DNA from: Stygiobacter sp.
GTDB lineage: Bacteria > Pseudomonadota > Alphaproteobacteria > Rhodospirillales > Magnetospirillaceae
Length of the DNA: 61,857 bases
Assembly: GCA_006218045.1 (NCBI GenBank)
Contig: VBWB01000018.1
Location: 1-61,857 of the forward strand
Reading direction: 5' to 3'
Shown here piece by piece: positions 43,023 to 54,442 of the stretch (its first letter is position 1; the number at the start of each line of letters is the position of its first letter). Both the position numbers and the translations under genes were made by a program. The notes beneath the pieces were generated by a model. It did no database searches and was not told the DNA's origin. It saw only the letters and a list, made by a program, of their open reading frames with translations.

Positions 43023-44438
43023 TCAATGCACCGTGCACACCATGCACGGGTCGAAGCTGCGGACGATGTGCTGCACCGTCACCGGACTGGTTTCGTCCTC
43101 GTGCACGGTGGCGCCGACCAGCGCCTGTTCCAGCGGGCCGGGATTGCCGTCCCGGTCGCGCGGGCTGAAATTCCAGGTGGTCGGCGCGATGATGGCATAG
43201 TCGCGGATGATGCCGCCGTCGCAGGTCAGGCGGTGCGACAGCGCCCCGCGTGCCGCCTCCACCAGCCCCAGGCCGCTGCCGCGTAAGGGCAGCGGGGATT
43301 CGACGCAGAATTGCTGGCCGGGGCGGATGTCGCGCACCCAGCCCTCCATGGCCACGACCAGCCGGGCCAGTTCCACCAACCGCATGATCACGCGGGCGGC
43401 GACGGTGCCGCCCTGGGGCGCCAACGATCGGGCCAGCGGATCGCCGGCCACCCACTGGCGGGCCAGGGCGCCGGTTTCCATGGTGGTGCCGTCCAGGCGC
43501 GGGGCCTTGCACCACGAATAGGCCCCCGGCTTGTCGGCATCGGGGCGGGTGGGGGAATCCATCCAGGCATGGCTCAGGTCTTCGCTGACCTGTGCCGGGT
43601 CGAAGGCGGCGGGAACGCCGTCGCGGACGATGCCGGCGGGCCACAGGCCGAAACTGCCGTGCGAGATGAAGCGCGCCGGCCCCCGGCCCAGGCGGTCCAA
43701 CTCCAGATCGCGGGCGATGTGCAGGAACAGGCGGAAATCGCCTTGGTCCAGGGGGGCGGCATCGGCCCAGGCATCAAGGGTTTGGGCGCTGTCGAGACTG
43801 GCGATATGTTCCAGCCGGTCGGCGAACAAGGTGGTTTCCAGGGCGGCGCGGAAATCGGCGAGGATACCCAATAGGCGGATGCGTTCGCTGGTGTCGACGC
43901 CCTTGGTGACGCCGCCGGGCTGTACGGCGAGGGAATGCGGCCATTTGCCGGCCAGCAATCCCATCAAGTGCAGGAAACGGGCACGCGCCGGCACCAGACT
44001 TTGCCCCGCTTGACCGCCCTGGGCGGCGAAGCGTGTTTGCGCTGCCCTGAACCATGGCCGCCCGGCATAAACCGGGCGGGCGAAATCGGGCATGAAGAAC
44101 AAGATGAAATGGGTCAGGTGGTCGGCGGCGTTCTCCGCCGCCAGCACCAGATCGGTGACTAGGCGGCCATTGTCGGGCATGGGGGCGCCGGCGATGGCGG
44201 CGATGGCGCGGGCCGCCGCCACCGATTGCGACACCGAACAGATGCCGCAGATGCGCGGGGCGATGACCAGGGCGTCTTCCGGCGGGCGCCCGGCCAGGAT
44301 CTGCTCGAAACCGCGATAGAGCGGCGCGGTGACCCGGGCCGATTGTACCTGACCGGCGGAGACGTCCAGGCTGACTTCCAGATCGCCTTCGACCCGGTTG
44401 AACGGGCCCATGATCAGGCGGGTGGGTTTGGCGGTCAT
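43023..44438 (-). CDS. hupV: Regulatory [NiFe]-hydrogenase large subunit HupV/HoxC
   Basis: A 471-residue H2-sensing subunit. It has both nickel-binding motifs, RICGICS near 62-68 and the C-terminal DPCMVCTVH, and stops exactly at that histidine. The missing C-terminal tail means no maturation protease is needed, a hallmark of HupUV/HoxBC sensors. The protein starts MTAKPTRLIMGPFNRVEGDL; ATG 44438 overlaps the hupU stop (ATGA). It signals to HupT. Confidence 0.93.
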   Translation of the reverse strand: MTAKPTRLIMGPFNRVEGDLEVSLDVSAGQVQSARVTAPLYRGFEQILAGRPPEDALVIAPRICGICSVSQSVAAARAIAAIAGAPMPDNGRLVTDLVLAAENAADHLTHFILFFMPDFARPVYAGRPWFRAAQTRFAAQGGQAGQSLVPARARFLHLMGLLAGKWPHSLAVQPGGVTKGVDTSERIRLLGILADFRAALETTLFADRLEHIASLDSAQTLDAWADAAPLDQGDFRLFLHIARDLELDRLGRGPARFISHGSFGLWPAGIVRDGVPAAFDPAQVSEDLSHAWMDSPTRPDADKPGAYSWCKAPRLDGTTMETGALARQWVAGDPLARSLAPQGGTVAARVIMRLVELARLVVAMEGWVRDIRPGQQFCVESPLPLRGSGLGLVEAARGALSHRLTCDGGIIRDYAIIAPTTWNFSPRDRDGNPGPLEQALVGATVHEDETSPVTVQHIVRSFDPCMVCTVH

Positions 44439-45430
44439 GACGATTGTTTCGGCGGCAGGCGGGCGGGGGGGATGACGACGTGGTCGGCATGGGCGTTGGC
44501 GCGCACGCGTTTGGGCGTCGCCGATTTCGACAAGGCGGCCAGGGCGACGAACCACGCCTTGGGCATGTCCACCGGCAGGCCCACCGGGATGCCGGCAACC
44601 TTGGCGGTTTCCTGGAACGGCGCGCCGGGATCCTGGAAGCCGGGCGAGGTGCAGTTGATGCAGGTATAGCCGCCATCGGTGCACGAGCCGAAGCCGTTCC
44701 AGCGGCGGATGTTGCAATCACCGGGCGCCTGGGTCGCCTTGCAGCCCAGGTTCTCCATCAGGCAGCCACGATCCGACGCCCGCGCCGCCGAGGCCTTGAA
44801 TTCGTAGAACTCGTTGCGGCTGCAGCCATGATGGGCGAGATGGTCGGCGAAACTGCGTGGACGGCCCAGGCTGTCGAGCGCGCACGAGCCCGACAATGCC
44901 AACTCGGCCAGGGTTTCGATCAGCCAGCCGGGATGGGGGGCGCAGCCGGCGATGTTGATCACCGGCAGACCGGCGCGGCCGCGAAAATCAGGCCCCAGCA
45001 GGCCGGTGTCGCCATATTGCAGGCCGACCGCGTCGGTGGGGTTGGCCTCGGTCGCCGGAATGCCGCCGAAGGCTGCGCACGAGCCCACCGCCACCACGTG
45101 CTCGGCCTGGGCGGCGATGGCCTTGATCCAATGGATCAGCGGCAGGGCCGTGCCCGACATCATCTGAAAGCGGCCCGATCCATGCGGTCCGGTCAGCGCG
45201 GCCCCTTCGACGCAAAGCGCATCGACCTTGGTTTTGCCGCCGGCGCAATCGGCCAGGATGGAAAGGGCGTCGGCGCCGGTCTCTTCCGATAGCGACGGAT
45301 GCCACAGCAGGCGGATGCCGAAGCGGGACAGCGCCTGCACCAGCCCGACATCGTCGGCGGCCAGGGCCGACATGGTGCAGCCGCCGCACGAGCCGGCTTG
45401 AAGCCAAAGGATGGAGAAGGGGGTGCTCAT
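44435..45430 (-). CDS. hupU: Regulatory [NiFe]-hydrogenase small subunit HupU/HoxB
   Basis: A 331-residue subunit with no Tat signal: the mature protein begins directly with SILWLQAGSCGGCTMSA, so it stays in the cytoplasm. Further cluster ligands are in VGSCAAFGG, NIAGCAPHPGW, GCLMENLGCKA and CINCTSPGF. No C-terminal membrane helix is present. With HupV it forms the soluble H2 sensor that controls HupT. The start codon lies inside a 12-base inverted repeat (45425-45459). Confidence 0.93.
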   Translation of the reverse strand: MSTPFSILWLQAGSCGGCTMSALAADDVGLVQALSRFGIRLLWHPSLSEETGADALSILADCAGGKTKVDALCVEGAALTGPHGSGRFQMMSGTALPLIHWIKAIAAQAEHVVAVGSCAAFGGIPATEANPTDAVGLQYGDTGLLGPDFRGRAGLPVINIAGCAPHPGWLIETLAELALSGSCALDSLGRPRSFADHLAHHGCSRNEFYEFKASAARASDRGCLMENLGCKATQAPGDCNIRRWNGFGSCTDGGYTCINCTSPGFQDPGAPFQETAKVAGIPVGLPVDMPKAWFVALAALSKSATPKRVRANAHADHVVIPPARLPPKQSS

Positions 45431-45459
45431 GAAGGCAGCTTAGGCTGGCCTTCATGAGC
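45425..45459 (-). promoter_or_regulatory. Inverted repeat covering the hupU start codon
   Basis: GCTCATGAAGGC and its exact complement GCCTTCATGAGC are 11 bases apart. On the minus strand the hupU AUG lies in the distal arm, so the transcript can fold with the start codon paired. It also lies 12 bases after the stop of the glucan synthase gene, where it could slow read-through. Confidence 0.55.
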
Positions 45460-45471
45460 CATGCAACAGCG

Positions 45472-48117
45472 CTATTCGGCGGCGGCGGGCGTGGGGGTGC
45501 CGGGCGCCCGTTCCGCCGGGGCCGGGCGCGAGGGCAGGGTCGAGATGACCGAGCTGACCAGCGCCGCCAGGAACGGCATGCTTTGCACCACCAGCACCAC
45601 CGCCCACAACCGGATTTCCGGGTCTTGGGCATTGGGGCCGGGGATCAGCACCGCCGCCGCCGCCGCCCAATGCAGCAGCATCAGGGTGGTCTCCTCGGCG
45701 GTCATCTTCACCGCATCCTTCAGGCCGACCTTGTCGGCCATCTTGGGCGTGCGCATGAACGGCGTGTGTTTGGTGAAGATGCCCTGCCACATGGCCCAGG
45801 CGATGGCATAGGTCAGGCCCATGCCGGCCACCGCCGACAGCAGGCGCTGCTTCCAGCCGCATTTCACCCGGGTGGTATAAAGGAAGATGTGGTGGATGAT
45901 CTTGGCGATGAACACGCCCACCGTCGGCAGGATGAAGAAGGCCAGGGGGGTGTCGAAGTAACGGGGCGCCAGCACCATGCCCGCCGTCCAGAACAGGCTG
46001 GTCAGGCAGAACATCAGATAGAAGCCGTCGGCGAACCACGGCAGCCAGCCCGAGACGAAATGGTATTTCTGCCCCGCCGTCAGGCCGGTCTCCTTGAACG
46101 GGATCAGGCTCTTCCAATGGGCCTTCAAAATCTGCACGGCGCCATAAGCCCAGCGGAAACGCTGCTTCTTGTAGGCCATGAAGCTGTCGGGAACCAGACC
46201 ATGGCCCATGCGTTCCTGGATATAGACCGATTCATAGCCCAGCTTCATCATCCTGAGGCCCAGCTCGGCATCCTCGACGATGCACCATTCGGCCCATTTG
46301 CCGGCGTCGTCCATGGCCTTCTTGCGCACCAAGGTCATGGTGCCGTGCTGGATGATGGCGTTGGCCTCGTTCCTGAACACCATGCCGATATCGAAGAAAC
46401 CGGCATATTCCCAGTTGATCATTTCCTTGAACAGGTCGCGTTCCCAGTCGCGGTGATCTTGCGGCGCCTGCACGTGGCCGACCTTGGGATCCTCGAAATA
46501 AGGCACCAGCGACGACAGCCAGTCGGGGCGGACCTGATAGTCGGAATCGACGACGCCGATGATCTCGGCTTCCGGGTCGGTGACCGACAGGCCGAAATTA
46601 AGGGCGCCGGCCTTGGCCCCGGGCCAGGGCGCCAGATGATAGAACTTCACCTTGTCGGGGAACTGGGCGCAATAGGCCTCGACCGGCTTCCACACCTCTT
46701 CCTTTTTCGTGTTGTTGTCCAACACGATGATCTCGAAATTGGGGTAGTCCAAGGCCAGCAGGCTGTCGAGGGTCAGCTTGACCATCTCGGGCGGTTCGTT
46801 ATAGCAGGGCAGATGCAGCGACACCTTGGGGTAACGCTTGATGACGTCGCGGGCATGGGGCTTGAAGCCGCGCTTGAGGCGCCCCGACCACGTGAGTTCG
46901 GTCACCTCGATGCCGTTGATCAGCACCACCACCAGCAACAGCAATTGCGCCGGCAGCAGGACGAAGATCATCAATTCGGTGGCCGGGGCCAGATCGCGGA
47001 CCACCGGTGTCGACATGGTCCAGATGACCAAGGTGGCGGCGAACTGCACCAGCATGCCGAAGAACACCTTGCCGGCCAGACGCAAATCCTTCCAGCGCAT
47101 CAGGAACCACACCACCGGCAAGAAGGCGATCAAGGTGGCGGCGGCGGCCTGGAACGGCCATTCCTTGAATTCGATGACCGGGCCGATCCAGTCGAATTTG
47201 GGCGTACGTTCGACGGTGAAGACGCCCCAATGTTTTTCCGACGCGGTCCCGTCCAGATTGACTTTCCACGGTTGGTCGAAGGCCTCGACCACGTTGTAAT
47301 CCAGTCCTTCCTCGTTGGCCCAGTTGAGGAAGCGGCGCAGGAACAGCGCCTGGTTGACCAGGCTGGGCTCGGCCCGACCATAGGATCGGCCCGCCGACGG
47401 CCAGCCCACTTCGCCGATGAACAGGGGCTTGTCGGGATAGGCGGCCTTGACCTCGTGCACCATGCGCTGGGTGAAGGGCAGCGCTTCGTCGATGTCGACC
47501 CGCTCCCAGAACGGCAGGGTGTGGATGGTGATGTAATCCACTTCCTGGGCCAGCTCGGGGTGTTCCAGCCAGATCGACCACGCTTCCGCCGTGCTGATCT
47601 TGACCCGCGCCGGCACCTCGGCGCGGACGCGGCGGATATAGCGGATCATCTGTTCCGGCGTCAGGCGGTGCAGGGTCAGGTTTTCGTTGCCGACAATGAT
47701 GCGCTCGACGTTGGGATTGTCGCGCGCGATGCGGATGATGTTTTCGATCTCGCGCTCGTTGCGGCCCAGGCGTTCGTCCAGCCAGGCGCCGGGCAGCGCC
47801 TTCAGGCCGTGCTTGCCGGCCAGTTCGGGCACCTGATCCAGCCCTTCCAAGGTGGAATAGGTCCGGACCATCTGCACCGTGCCCGACAGCATGGCCAAGT
47901 CTTCGTCCATCTCCTCGCGGGTGGCGAGAAGGGTGTCTTCCAGATGCGGCATCAGCCGGGCGATGGTCGGGTCGTCATCGGCGCGCGACGGCGAGAACGA
48001 CACCGATTGGATGGCGCCGGACCACGGCAACCCGGTCTTGGGCTGGTTGAGCGCGGACCAAAAGCCCAGATTGGCGAGCATGATGACGAGAAGGACCAGA
48101 AAGCCGGAAAAACGCAT
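45472..48117 (-). CDS. Beta-glucan synthase, GH17 + GT2 fusion (NdvB-like)
   Basis: An 881-residue inner-membrane protein. After an N-terminal helix, residues about 35-300 are a glycoside hydrolase family 17 domain with both glutamates in conserved settings (VGNENLTL, FIGEVGWPS). Two membrane helices follow. A processive family 2 glycosyltransferase then carries VVDSDYQ (DxD), VEDAELG and QRFRWAYG (QxxRW), with three or more helices at the end. This order matches NdvB of Pseudomonas, which makes cyclic beta-1,3-glucan that stays in the periplasm. It is transcribed towards hupU. The start at 48117 gives the expected signal-anchor. Confidence 0.87.
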   Translation of the reverse strand: MRFSGFLVLLVIMLANLGFWSALNQPKTGLPWSGAIQSVSFSPSRADDDPTIARLMPHLEDTLLATREEMDEDLAMLSGTVQMVRTYSTLEGLDQVPELAGKHGLKALPGAWLDERLGRNEREIENIIRIARDNPNVERIIVGNENLTLHRLTPEQMIRYIRRVRAEVPARVKISTAEAWSIWLEHPELAQEVDYITIHTLPFWERVDIDEALPFTQRMVHEVKAAYPDKPLFIGEVGWPSAGRSYGRAEPSLVNQALFLRRFLNWANEEGLDYNVVEAFDQPWKVNLDGTASEKHWGVFTVERTPKFDWIGPVIEFKEWPFQAAAATLIAFLPVVWFLMRWKDLRLAGKVFFGMLVQFAATLVIWTMSTPVVRDLAPATELMIFVLLPAQLLLLVVVLINGIEVTELTWSGRLKRGFKPHARDVIKRYPKVSLHLPCYNEPPEMVKLTLDSLLALDYPNFEIIVLDNNTKKEEVWKPVEAYCAQFPDKVKFYHLAPWPGAKAGALNFGLSVTDPEAEIIGVVDSDYQVRPDWLSSLVPYFEDPKVGHVQAPQDHRDWERDLFKEMINWEYAGFFDIGMVFRNEANAIIQHGTMTLVRKKAMDDAGKWAEWCIVEDAELGLRMMKLGYESVYIQERMGHGLVPDSFMAYKKQRFRWAYGAVQILKAHWKSLIPFKETGLTAGQKYHFVSGWLPWFADGFYLMFCLTSLFWTAGMVLAPRYFDTPLAFFILPTVGVFIAKIIHHIFLYTTRVKCGWKQRLLSAVAGMGLTYAIAWAMWQGIFTKHTPFMRTPKMADKVGLKDAVKMTAEETTLMLLHWAAAAAVLIPGPNAQDPEIRLWAVVLVVQSMPFLAALVSSVISTLPSRPAPAERAPGTPTPAAAE

Positions 48118-48302
48118 GGACTCTGCAATCCGCCAAGTGAGGAATAGATCATCCGGACAGTATTCCCTATGGAATCGGCTGTCCAGAGACCACGATGGCA
48201 GCACGGGCATGCGGCGAAATCGGGGCGGGGTGTTTAAGCTTCCCCCCACGGGCCGGGCGCGCTAAACAACACGGTTCAAGCTGAACCATCAATGGATGCT
48301 CG

Positions 48303-50657
<2,355 letters not shown>

Positions 50658-50661
50658 GTCC

Positions 50662-51891
50662 ATGCGTCCATTGGCGATCCTGGTCCTGATGCTGTGTGCC
50701 GCCGCTCCGGTGCGGGCGGCTGGCCCCACCGGAGCCAGCGACCCGTCCATCGTCATAGGCTTCATCGCCACCCGCTCGGGCGGCGGGGCGGTGGCCGGGC
50801 TGGATGGTGTCGACGGCTTCACCCTGGCGTTGCGGCAATTGGGCGGGCGCTTCAGCAATCAGGAAGTGCGGGTGGTGGCGGTGGACGACAAGGGCTCGCC
50901 CGATATCGCCCGCAAGCAGGTGGCCCGGCTGATCCAAAGCGAACGCCTGGACATGATCGTCACCGCCGTCTCCATGCCGTCGCTGGCGGCCATGCAGCCG
51001 GTTTTGGCCCAGGCGCGCCTGTTCGTGCTCAACCTGGAAATGCCGCCGCCGGCGGTGGCCGGGGCCGAGTGCAGCGCCAACATGTTCACCCTGGCGCCGC
51101 CCATGGATGCCGCCCATGTGCTGCTGGGCCAGCACCTCAACACCGACGGTGTCCGCAAACTGGTGGTGGTCGCCCCCGAAGCCGGGATGGCCGCTCAGGC
51201 GGTGACGGCGCTGAAATCCAGTTTTCCCTTCGACGTCACCGTACTGCACGCCAAGCGTGGCGCCGCCACCTTTGAGCGCGAATTGCGGCGCATCGGCGAG
51301 ATCAGGCCGGACGCCGTCTATTCGCTGCTGGTGGGCGGCATGGGCGGGGCGTTCATCCGCGCCTACGATGCCGCCGACGGCAAGGAGATGGCACCGCTTT
51401 ACGTGGCCTCCGACGCCGTGGCCCGGCCCCTGCTGCCGGCCATGGGCGAGGCGGCGCTGGGCGTGCGCGCCGTCGCCAACTGGACCCCCGATTTGGAGAG
51501 TTCCGGCAACAAACGTCTGGTCGGCGATTTCGACGGTGAATTCGGCAGACCGGCGTCGGAGCGGGCGGCCCGGGGCTTTGACGCCGCCCTGCTGCTGGAC
51601 GCGGCGGTCAAGGCCAATAACGGCAAGACCCACGATGTCGAGGCCATGCGCGCGGCGTTCCGACGGGCGGAATTTCCGTCGGTGCGTGGAGCCTTCCACT
51701 TCAACCACAATCACCAGCCGATCATGGCCTATCACCTGGTTCAGGTCGGGCGCGACGCCAAAGGGCGGTTGACGCATGAAACCATGGCCACCTTGTCGCG
51801 GGAATGGCGCGACCCGCATACGGCATCGTGCGGATTGCACTGGCCGGAAGAATACGTGTCGCCTGTACCCAAACCGGTGAAGAAAAATTAG
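50662..51891 (+). CDS. Periplasmic binding protein, branched-chain amino acid type
   Basis: The 409-residue product has a Sec signal peptide (cleavage after VRAA near 20) and a type 1 periplasmic binding fold like LivJ or AmiC (IVIGFIATRSGGGAV, VRVVAVDDKGSPDIARKQVARL). ATG 50662 follows GGGGTGA, four bases after tex. No transporter genes are adjacent, so it may be an orphan binding protein or a receptor part. The ligand is unknown. Confidence 0.83.
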   Translation: MRPLAILVLMLCAAAPVRAAGPTGASDPSIVIGFIATRSGGGAVAGLDGVDGFTLALRQLGGRFSNQEVRVVAVDDKGSPDIARKQVARLIQSERLDMIVTAVSMPSLAAMQPVLAQARLFVLNLEMPPPAVAGAECSANMFTLAPPMDAAHVLLGQHLNTDGVRKLVVVAPEAGMAAQAVTALKSSFPFDVTVLHAKRGAATFERELRRIGEIRPDAVYSLLVGGMGGAFIRAYDAADGKEMAPLYVASDAVARPLLPAMGEAALGVRAVANWTPDLESSGNKRLVGDFDGEFGRPASERAARGFDAALLLDAAVKANNGKTHDVEAMRAAFRRAEFPSVRGAFHFNHNHQPIMAYHLVQVGRDAKGRLTHETMATLSREWRDPHTASCGLHWPEEYVSPVPKPVKKN

Positions 51892-51907
51892 GGCATCATC
51901 GGCATGA

Positions 51908-53122
51908 CTACCGCCCCAGCAGCTTGGGCACCCGGTTGCCGCGCAACCTGAAGGCGTCGGGCATGCCCTTGCCCAACAGCGGGCGCAGATACAGGCGGAA
52001 GGCGTCGGTGACGTCGGTGCCGGAGGCGGCGATGAATTCGTCTTCCATCACCCGGGTCTTGCCGGCCACGTCCTCCAGCGGCAGCAGCTTGTAATCCACC
52101 GAATAAAAGCCGGTGCGCTGGATGGTGACGGACCCGTCCTGCTGTCCCCACATGGCGAATTGCACCGCCTTTTCCCCCACCTCGCGCGCCTCGCGCTGGT
52201 CGATGTCGGAGACGCAGCCGACGAACGAGCGTTGCAGATAGCCGAAGGTGTCGCCGCGCACCCGCTTGATCCCCAACTGGTCCTTGATTTCCTGGCACAA
52301 CAGGTCGGCCAGGGCGCCGGTGCCGGAAAGCTGGATGTTGCCGTGGGCGTCCTTTTCGATTTCCTTGGCCAATTGGCTGATGATCGGGTTGCCCGATTCG
52401 TCGTGGATGCCCTCGGACACGGCGATGACGCAGCGACCATACTTGTCCATGGTCGCCCTGACGTCGCCCAAAAAGCTGTCGACCTTGAAGGTGCGCTCCG
52501 GCACATAGATCAGATGCGGGCCATCATCGGGAAACTTCTTGCCGAGCGCCGAGGCGGCGGTCAAAAAGCCGGCATGCCGGCCCATGACCACCGCCAGATA
52601 GACGCCGGGCAGGGCCGCATTGTCCAGATTGGCGCCCATGAACGATTGGGCGACGAAGCGGGCGGCGGAGGGAAAGCCGGGCGTGTGGTCGTTATGGACC
52701 AGATCGTTGTCGATGGTCTTGGGGATGTGGATGCATCTGAGCGGATAGCCGGCCTTGCGCGCCTCTTCCGAGACGATGCGCACGGTGTCCGACGAATCGT
52801 TGCCGCCGATATAGAAGAAATAGGCGATGCCGTGGGCTTGCAGGACTTTAAAGACGTCCTGGCAATACTTCAGATCGGGCTTGTCGCGGGTCGAGCCCAG
52901 GGCCGAGGACGGGGTGTCGGCGACCATTTCCAGATTGTGGCTGGTCTCTTGGGTGAGGTCGAGGAAGTCCTCGTTGATGATGCCGCGCACGCCGTGATAG
53001 GCGCCGTACACCAGATCGACATTGCGGAACTTCCTGGCTTCCAGCACCACGCCGGTCATGGATTGATTGATGACGGCGGTGGGGCCGCCCCCTTGCGCCA
53101 CCAGAACCTTGCCGTGCAACAT
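51908..53122 (-). CDS. pfp: Pyrophosphate-dependent 6-phosphofructokinase
   Basis: A 404-residue PfkA-superfamily enzyme that interconverts fructose 6-phosphate and fructose 1,6-bisphosphate. Two residues mark PPi use: IGGNDS has Asp where ATP enzymes have Gly (GGDGS), and PKTIDND has Lys where they have Gly. Catalytic TIDND and MGRHAGFLT are intact. The reversible enzyme can replace fructose bisphosphatase and is common in Rhodospirillales. ATG 53122 has AGGAGG upstream. Confidence 0.92.
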   Translation of the reverse strand: MLHGKVLVAQGGGPTAVINQSMTGVVLEARKFRNVDLVYGAYHGVRGIINEDFLDLTQETSHNLEMVADTPSSALGSTRDKPDLKYCQDVFKVLQAHGIAYFFYIGGNDSSDTVRIVSEEARKAGYPLRCIHIPKTIDNDLVHNDHTPGFPSAARFVAQSFMGANLDNAALPGVYLAVVMGRHAGFLTAASALGKKFPDDGPHLIYVPERTFKVDSFLGDVRATMDKYGRCVIAVSEGIHDESGNPIISQLAKEIEKDAHGNIQLSGTGALADLLCQEIKDQLGIKRVRGDTFGYLQRSFVGCVSDIDQREAREVGEKAVQFAMWGQQDGSVTIQRTGFYSVDYKLLPLEDVAGKTRVMEDEFIAASGTDVTDAFRLYLRPLLGKGMPDAFRLRGNRVPKLLGR

Positions 53123-53270
53123 GGGACGTCCTCCTGCTGTTTCCATCAGCATAAGCCGAAAAATCCGACCACCGCCAGGGACAAGGGGGCTTGTCCGACC
53201 AATGGGTCGGTCCCATCTTGGGGGGGCAGCAGCCCGAACGGGTGGTTGAACCGGAGAAATAGAGTTGAGC

Positions 53271-53432
53271 GTGGAATCCCCCTGTATTTCCGTGTGTCAG
53301 ATGGATGATGACGGCTATTGCATCGGTTGCGGTCGCACCATCGACGAAATCCGCGGCTGGAAACGGTCGTCGGACAACGAAAAGACCGAAGTCCTGAGCC
53401 GGGTGGCCGAGCGCCAGGGGCAATCGGCGTGA
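53271..53432 (+). CDS. DUF1289 small cysteine-rich protein
   Basis: A 53-residue protein with the DUF1289 pattern ESPCISVCQMDDDGYCIGCG followed by RTIDEIRGW. Its four cysteines (C-x3-C-x8-C-x2-C) could bind zinc or an iron-sulfur cluster. The start is GTG 53271 or TTG 53265; GGAGA at 53252-53256 fits the TTG slightly better. The stop overlaps the start of the DUF924 gene (GTGA), so the two are translationally coupled. Confidence 0.8.
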   Translation: MESPCISVCQMDDDGYCIGCGRTIDEIRGWKRSSDNEKTEVLSRVAERQGQSA

Positions 53433-53977
53433 CCGATCCGCGCGCGCTCCAATTGCTGGATTTCTGGTTCGCCCCCGGCATGGAGCGGCGCTGGTTCGCC
53501 GCCGATACCGATCTTGATCACCAACTGGCCGAACGCTTCGGCCAGGATCTGGCCCGGGCCGCGCAAGGGCAGTTGGATCACTGGCTCGATGACGTCCAAG
53601 GCGCCCTGGCCCTGGTGATTCTGCTCGATCAGATGCCGCGCAACGTCTTTCGCGGCAAATATCAGGCCTTCGCCTTCGATTCCAAGGCGTTGGCGGTGGC
53701 CGAGGGGGCCTTGCTGCGTGGTCATGCCGCCCACCTGCCGCCCCTGCGCCGCCGCTTCCTGTATCTGCCGTTCGAGCATTCCGAATCCCAGGCCGACCAG
53801 AAATATTGCGTGGCGCTGTTCGAGGCCGATGGCGATGACCCGGAGGGGCTGGATTACGCCCGCCAGCATCTGGCGGTGATCGAACGCTTTGGCCGTTTCC
53901 CCCATCGTAATGCGGCGTTGGAGCGGGAAGACACGCCGGAGGAAGCGGACTATCTGGCCCAGGGTGGCGGGTTTTAG
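53429..53977 (+). CDS. DUF924 family protein
   Basis: A 182-residue helical (TPR-like) protein: LQLLDFWFAPG at the start, WFAADTDLDHQLAERFG, VILLDQMPRNVFRG in the middle, and FGRFPHRNAALERE near the end, all signatures of DUF924. The biochemical role is unknown. The GTG at 53429 is chosen for family fit and for the four-base overlap with the DUF1289 gene. Confidence 0.85.
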   Translation: MTDPRALQLLDFWFAPGMERRWFAADTDLDHQLAERFGQDLARAAQGQLDHWLDDVQGALALVILLDQMPRNVFRGKYQAFAFDSKALAVAEGALLRGHAAHLPPLRRRFLYLPFEHSESQADQKYCVALFEADGDDPEGLDYARQHLAVIERFGRFPHRNAALEREDTPEEADYLAQGGGF

Positions 53978-53985
53978 CGACATAT

Positions 53986-54011
53986 GGTGATATCACCCGC
54001 AATATGATATC
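53986..54011. promoter_or_regulatory. Probable operator of the toxin-antitoxin pair
   Basis: GGTGATATCACC (53986-53997) is a perfect palindrome, and a second GATATC-centred site is at 54006-54011. Both lie within 34 bases of the toxin start, as expected for autoregulation by a ribbon-helix-helix antitoxin. Confidence 0.5.
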
Positions 54012-54019
54012 GTCGTCTC

Positions 54020-54442
54020 ATGCGCTATGTTTTGGACACGGATGTCATCGTTGCCGCCATGCGCAGTCCGACCGGAGCCTCGGCGGCTTTGCTGTTGGCT
54101 GTGCTTGAGGGGCGTTTGTCCATGGTGTTGAGCGTGCCGCTTGCCATTGAATATGAAGCGATCTGCCTGCGCCAGGAACATCGGCTTGCCGCCGGATTGA
54201 GCGAAGATCAGGTCCAACAGTTCCTGGACGGTGTCGTCACCTTGTCGGAACCGGTGGGAAGCCATTTTTTATGGCGTCCCCGCTTACGCGACCCGGAAGA
54301 TGAAATGGTGTTGGAAGCTGCGGTCAACGGCCGTGCGGATGCCATTATCACCTTTAATGCCCGTGATTTCGGTACGGTGCCGTCGACATTCGGTGTATCG
54401 GTCCTAAGCCCAGCGGAAGCCTTGCGGAGAACCCGGCCATGA
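54020..54442 (+). CDS. PIN-domain toxin (predicted ribonuclease)
   Basis: A 140-residue PIN-domain protein of the 'putative toxin-antitoxin system toxin component' type. The probable metal-binding acids are Asp6 (LDTDV), Glu44 (YEAI), Asp94 (RDPEDEMVLEAA) and Asp116 (TFNARDF). It would cleave RNA unless bound by its antitoxin. The gene overlaps the antitoxin gene by four bases (ATGA), with the toxin first, which is the reverse of the commonest order. Confidence 0.87.
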   Translation: MRYVLDTDVIVAAMRSPTGASAALLLAVLEGRLSMVLSVPLAIEYEAICLRQEHRLAAGLSEDQVQQFLDGVVTLSEPVGSHFLWRPRLRDPEDEMVLEAAVNGRADAIITFNARDFGTVPSTFGVSVLSPAEALRRTRP

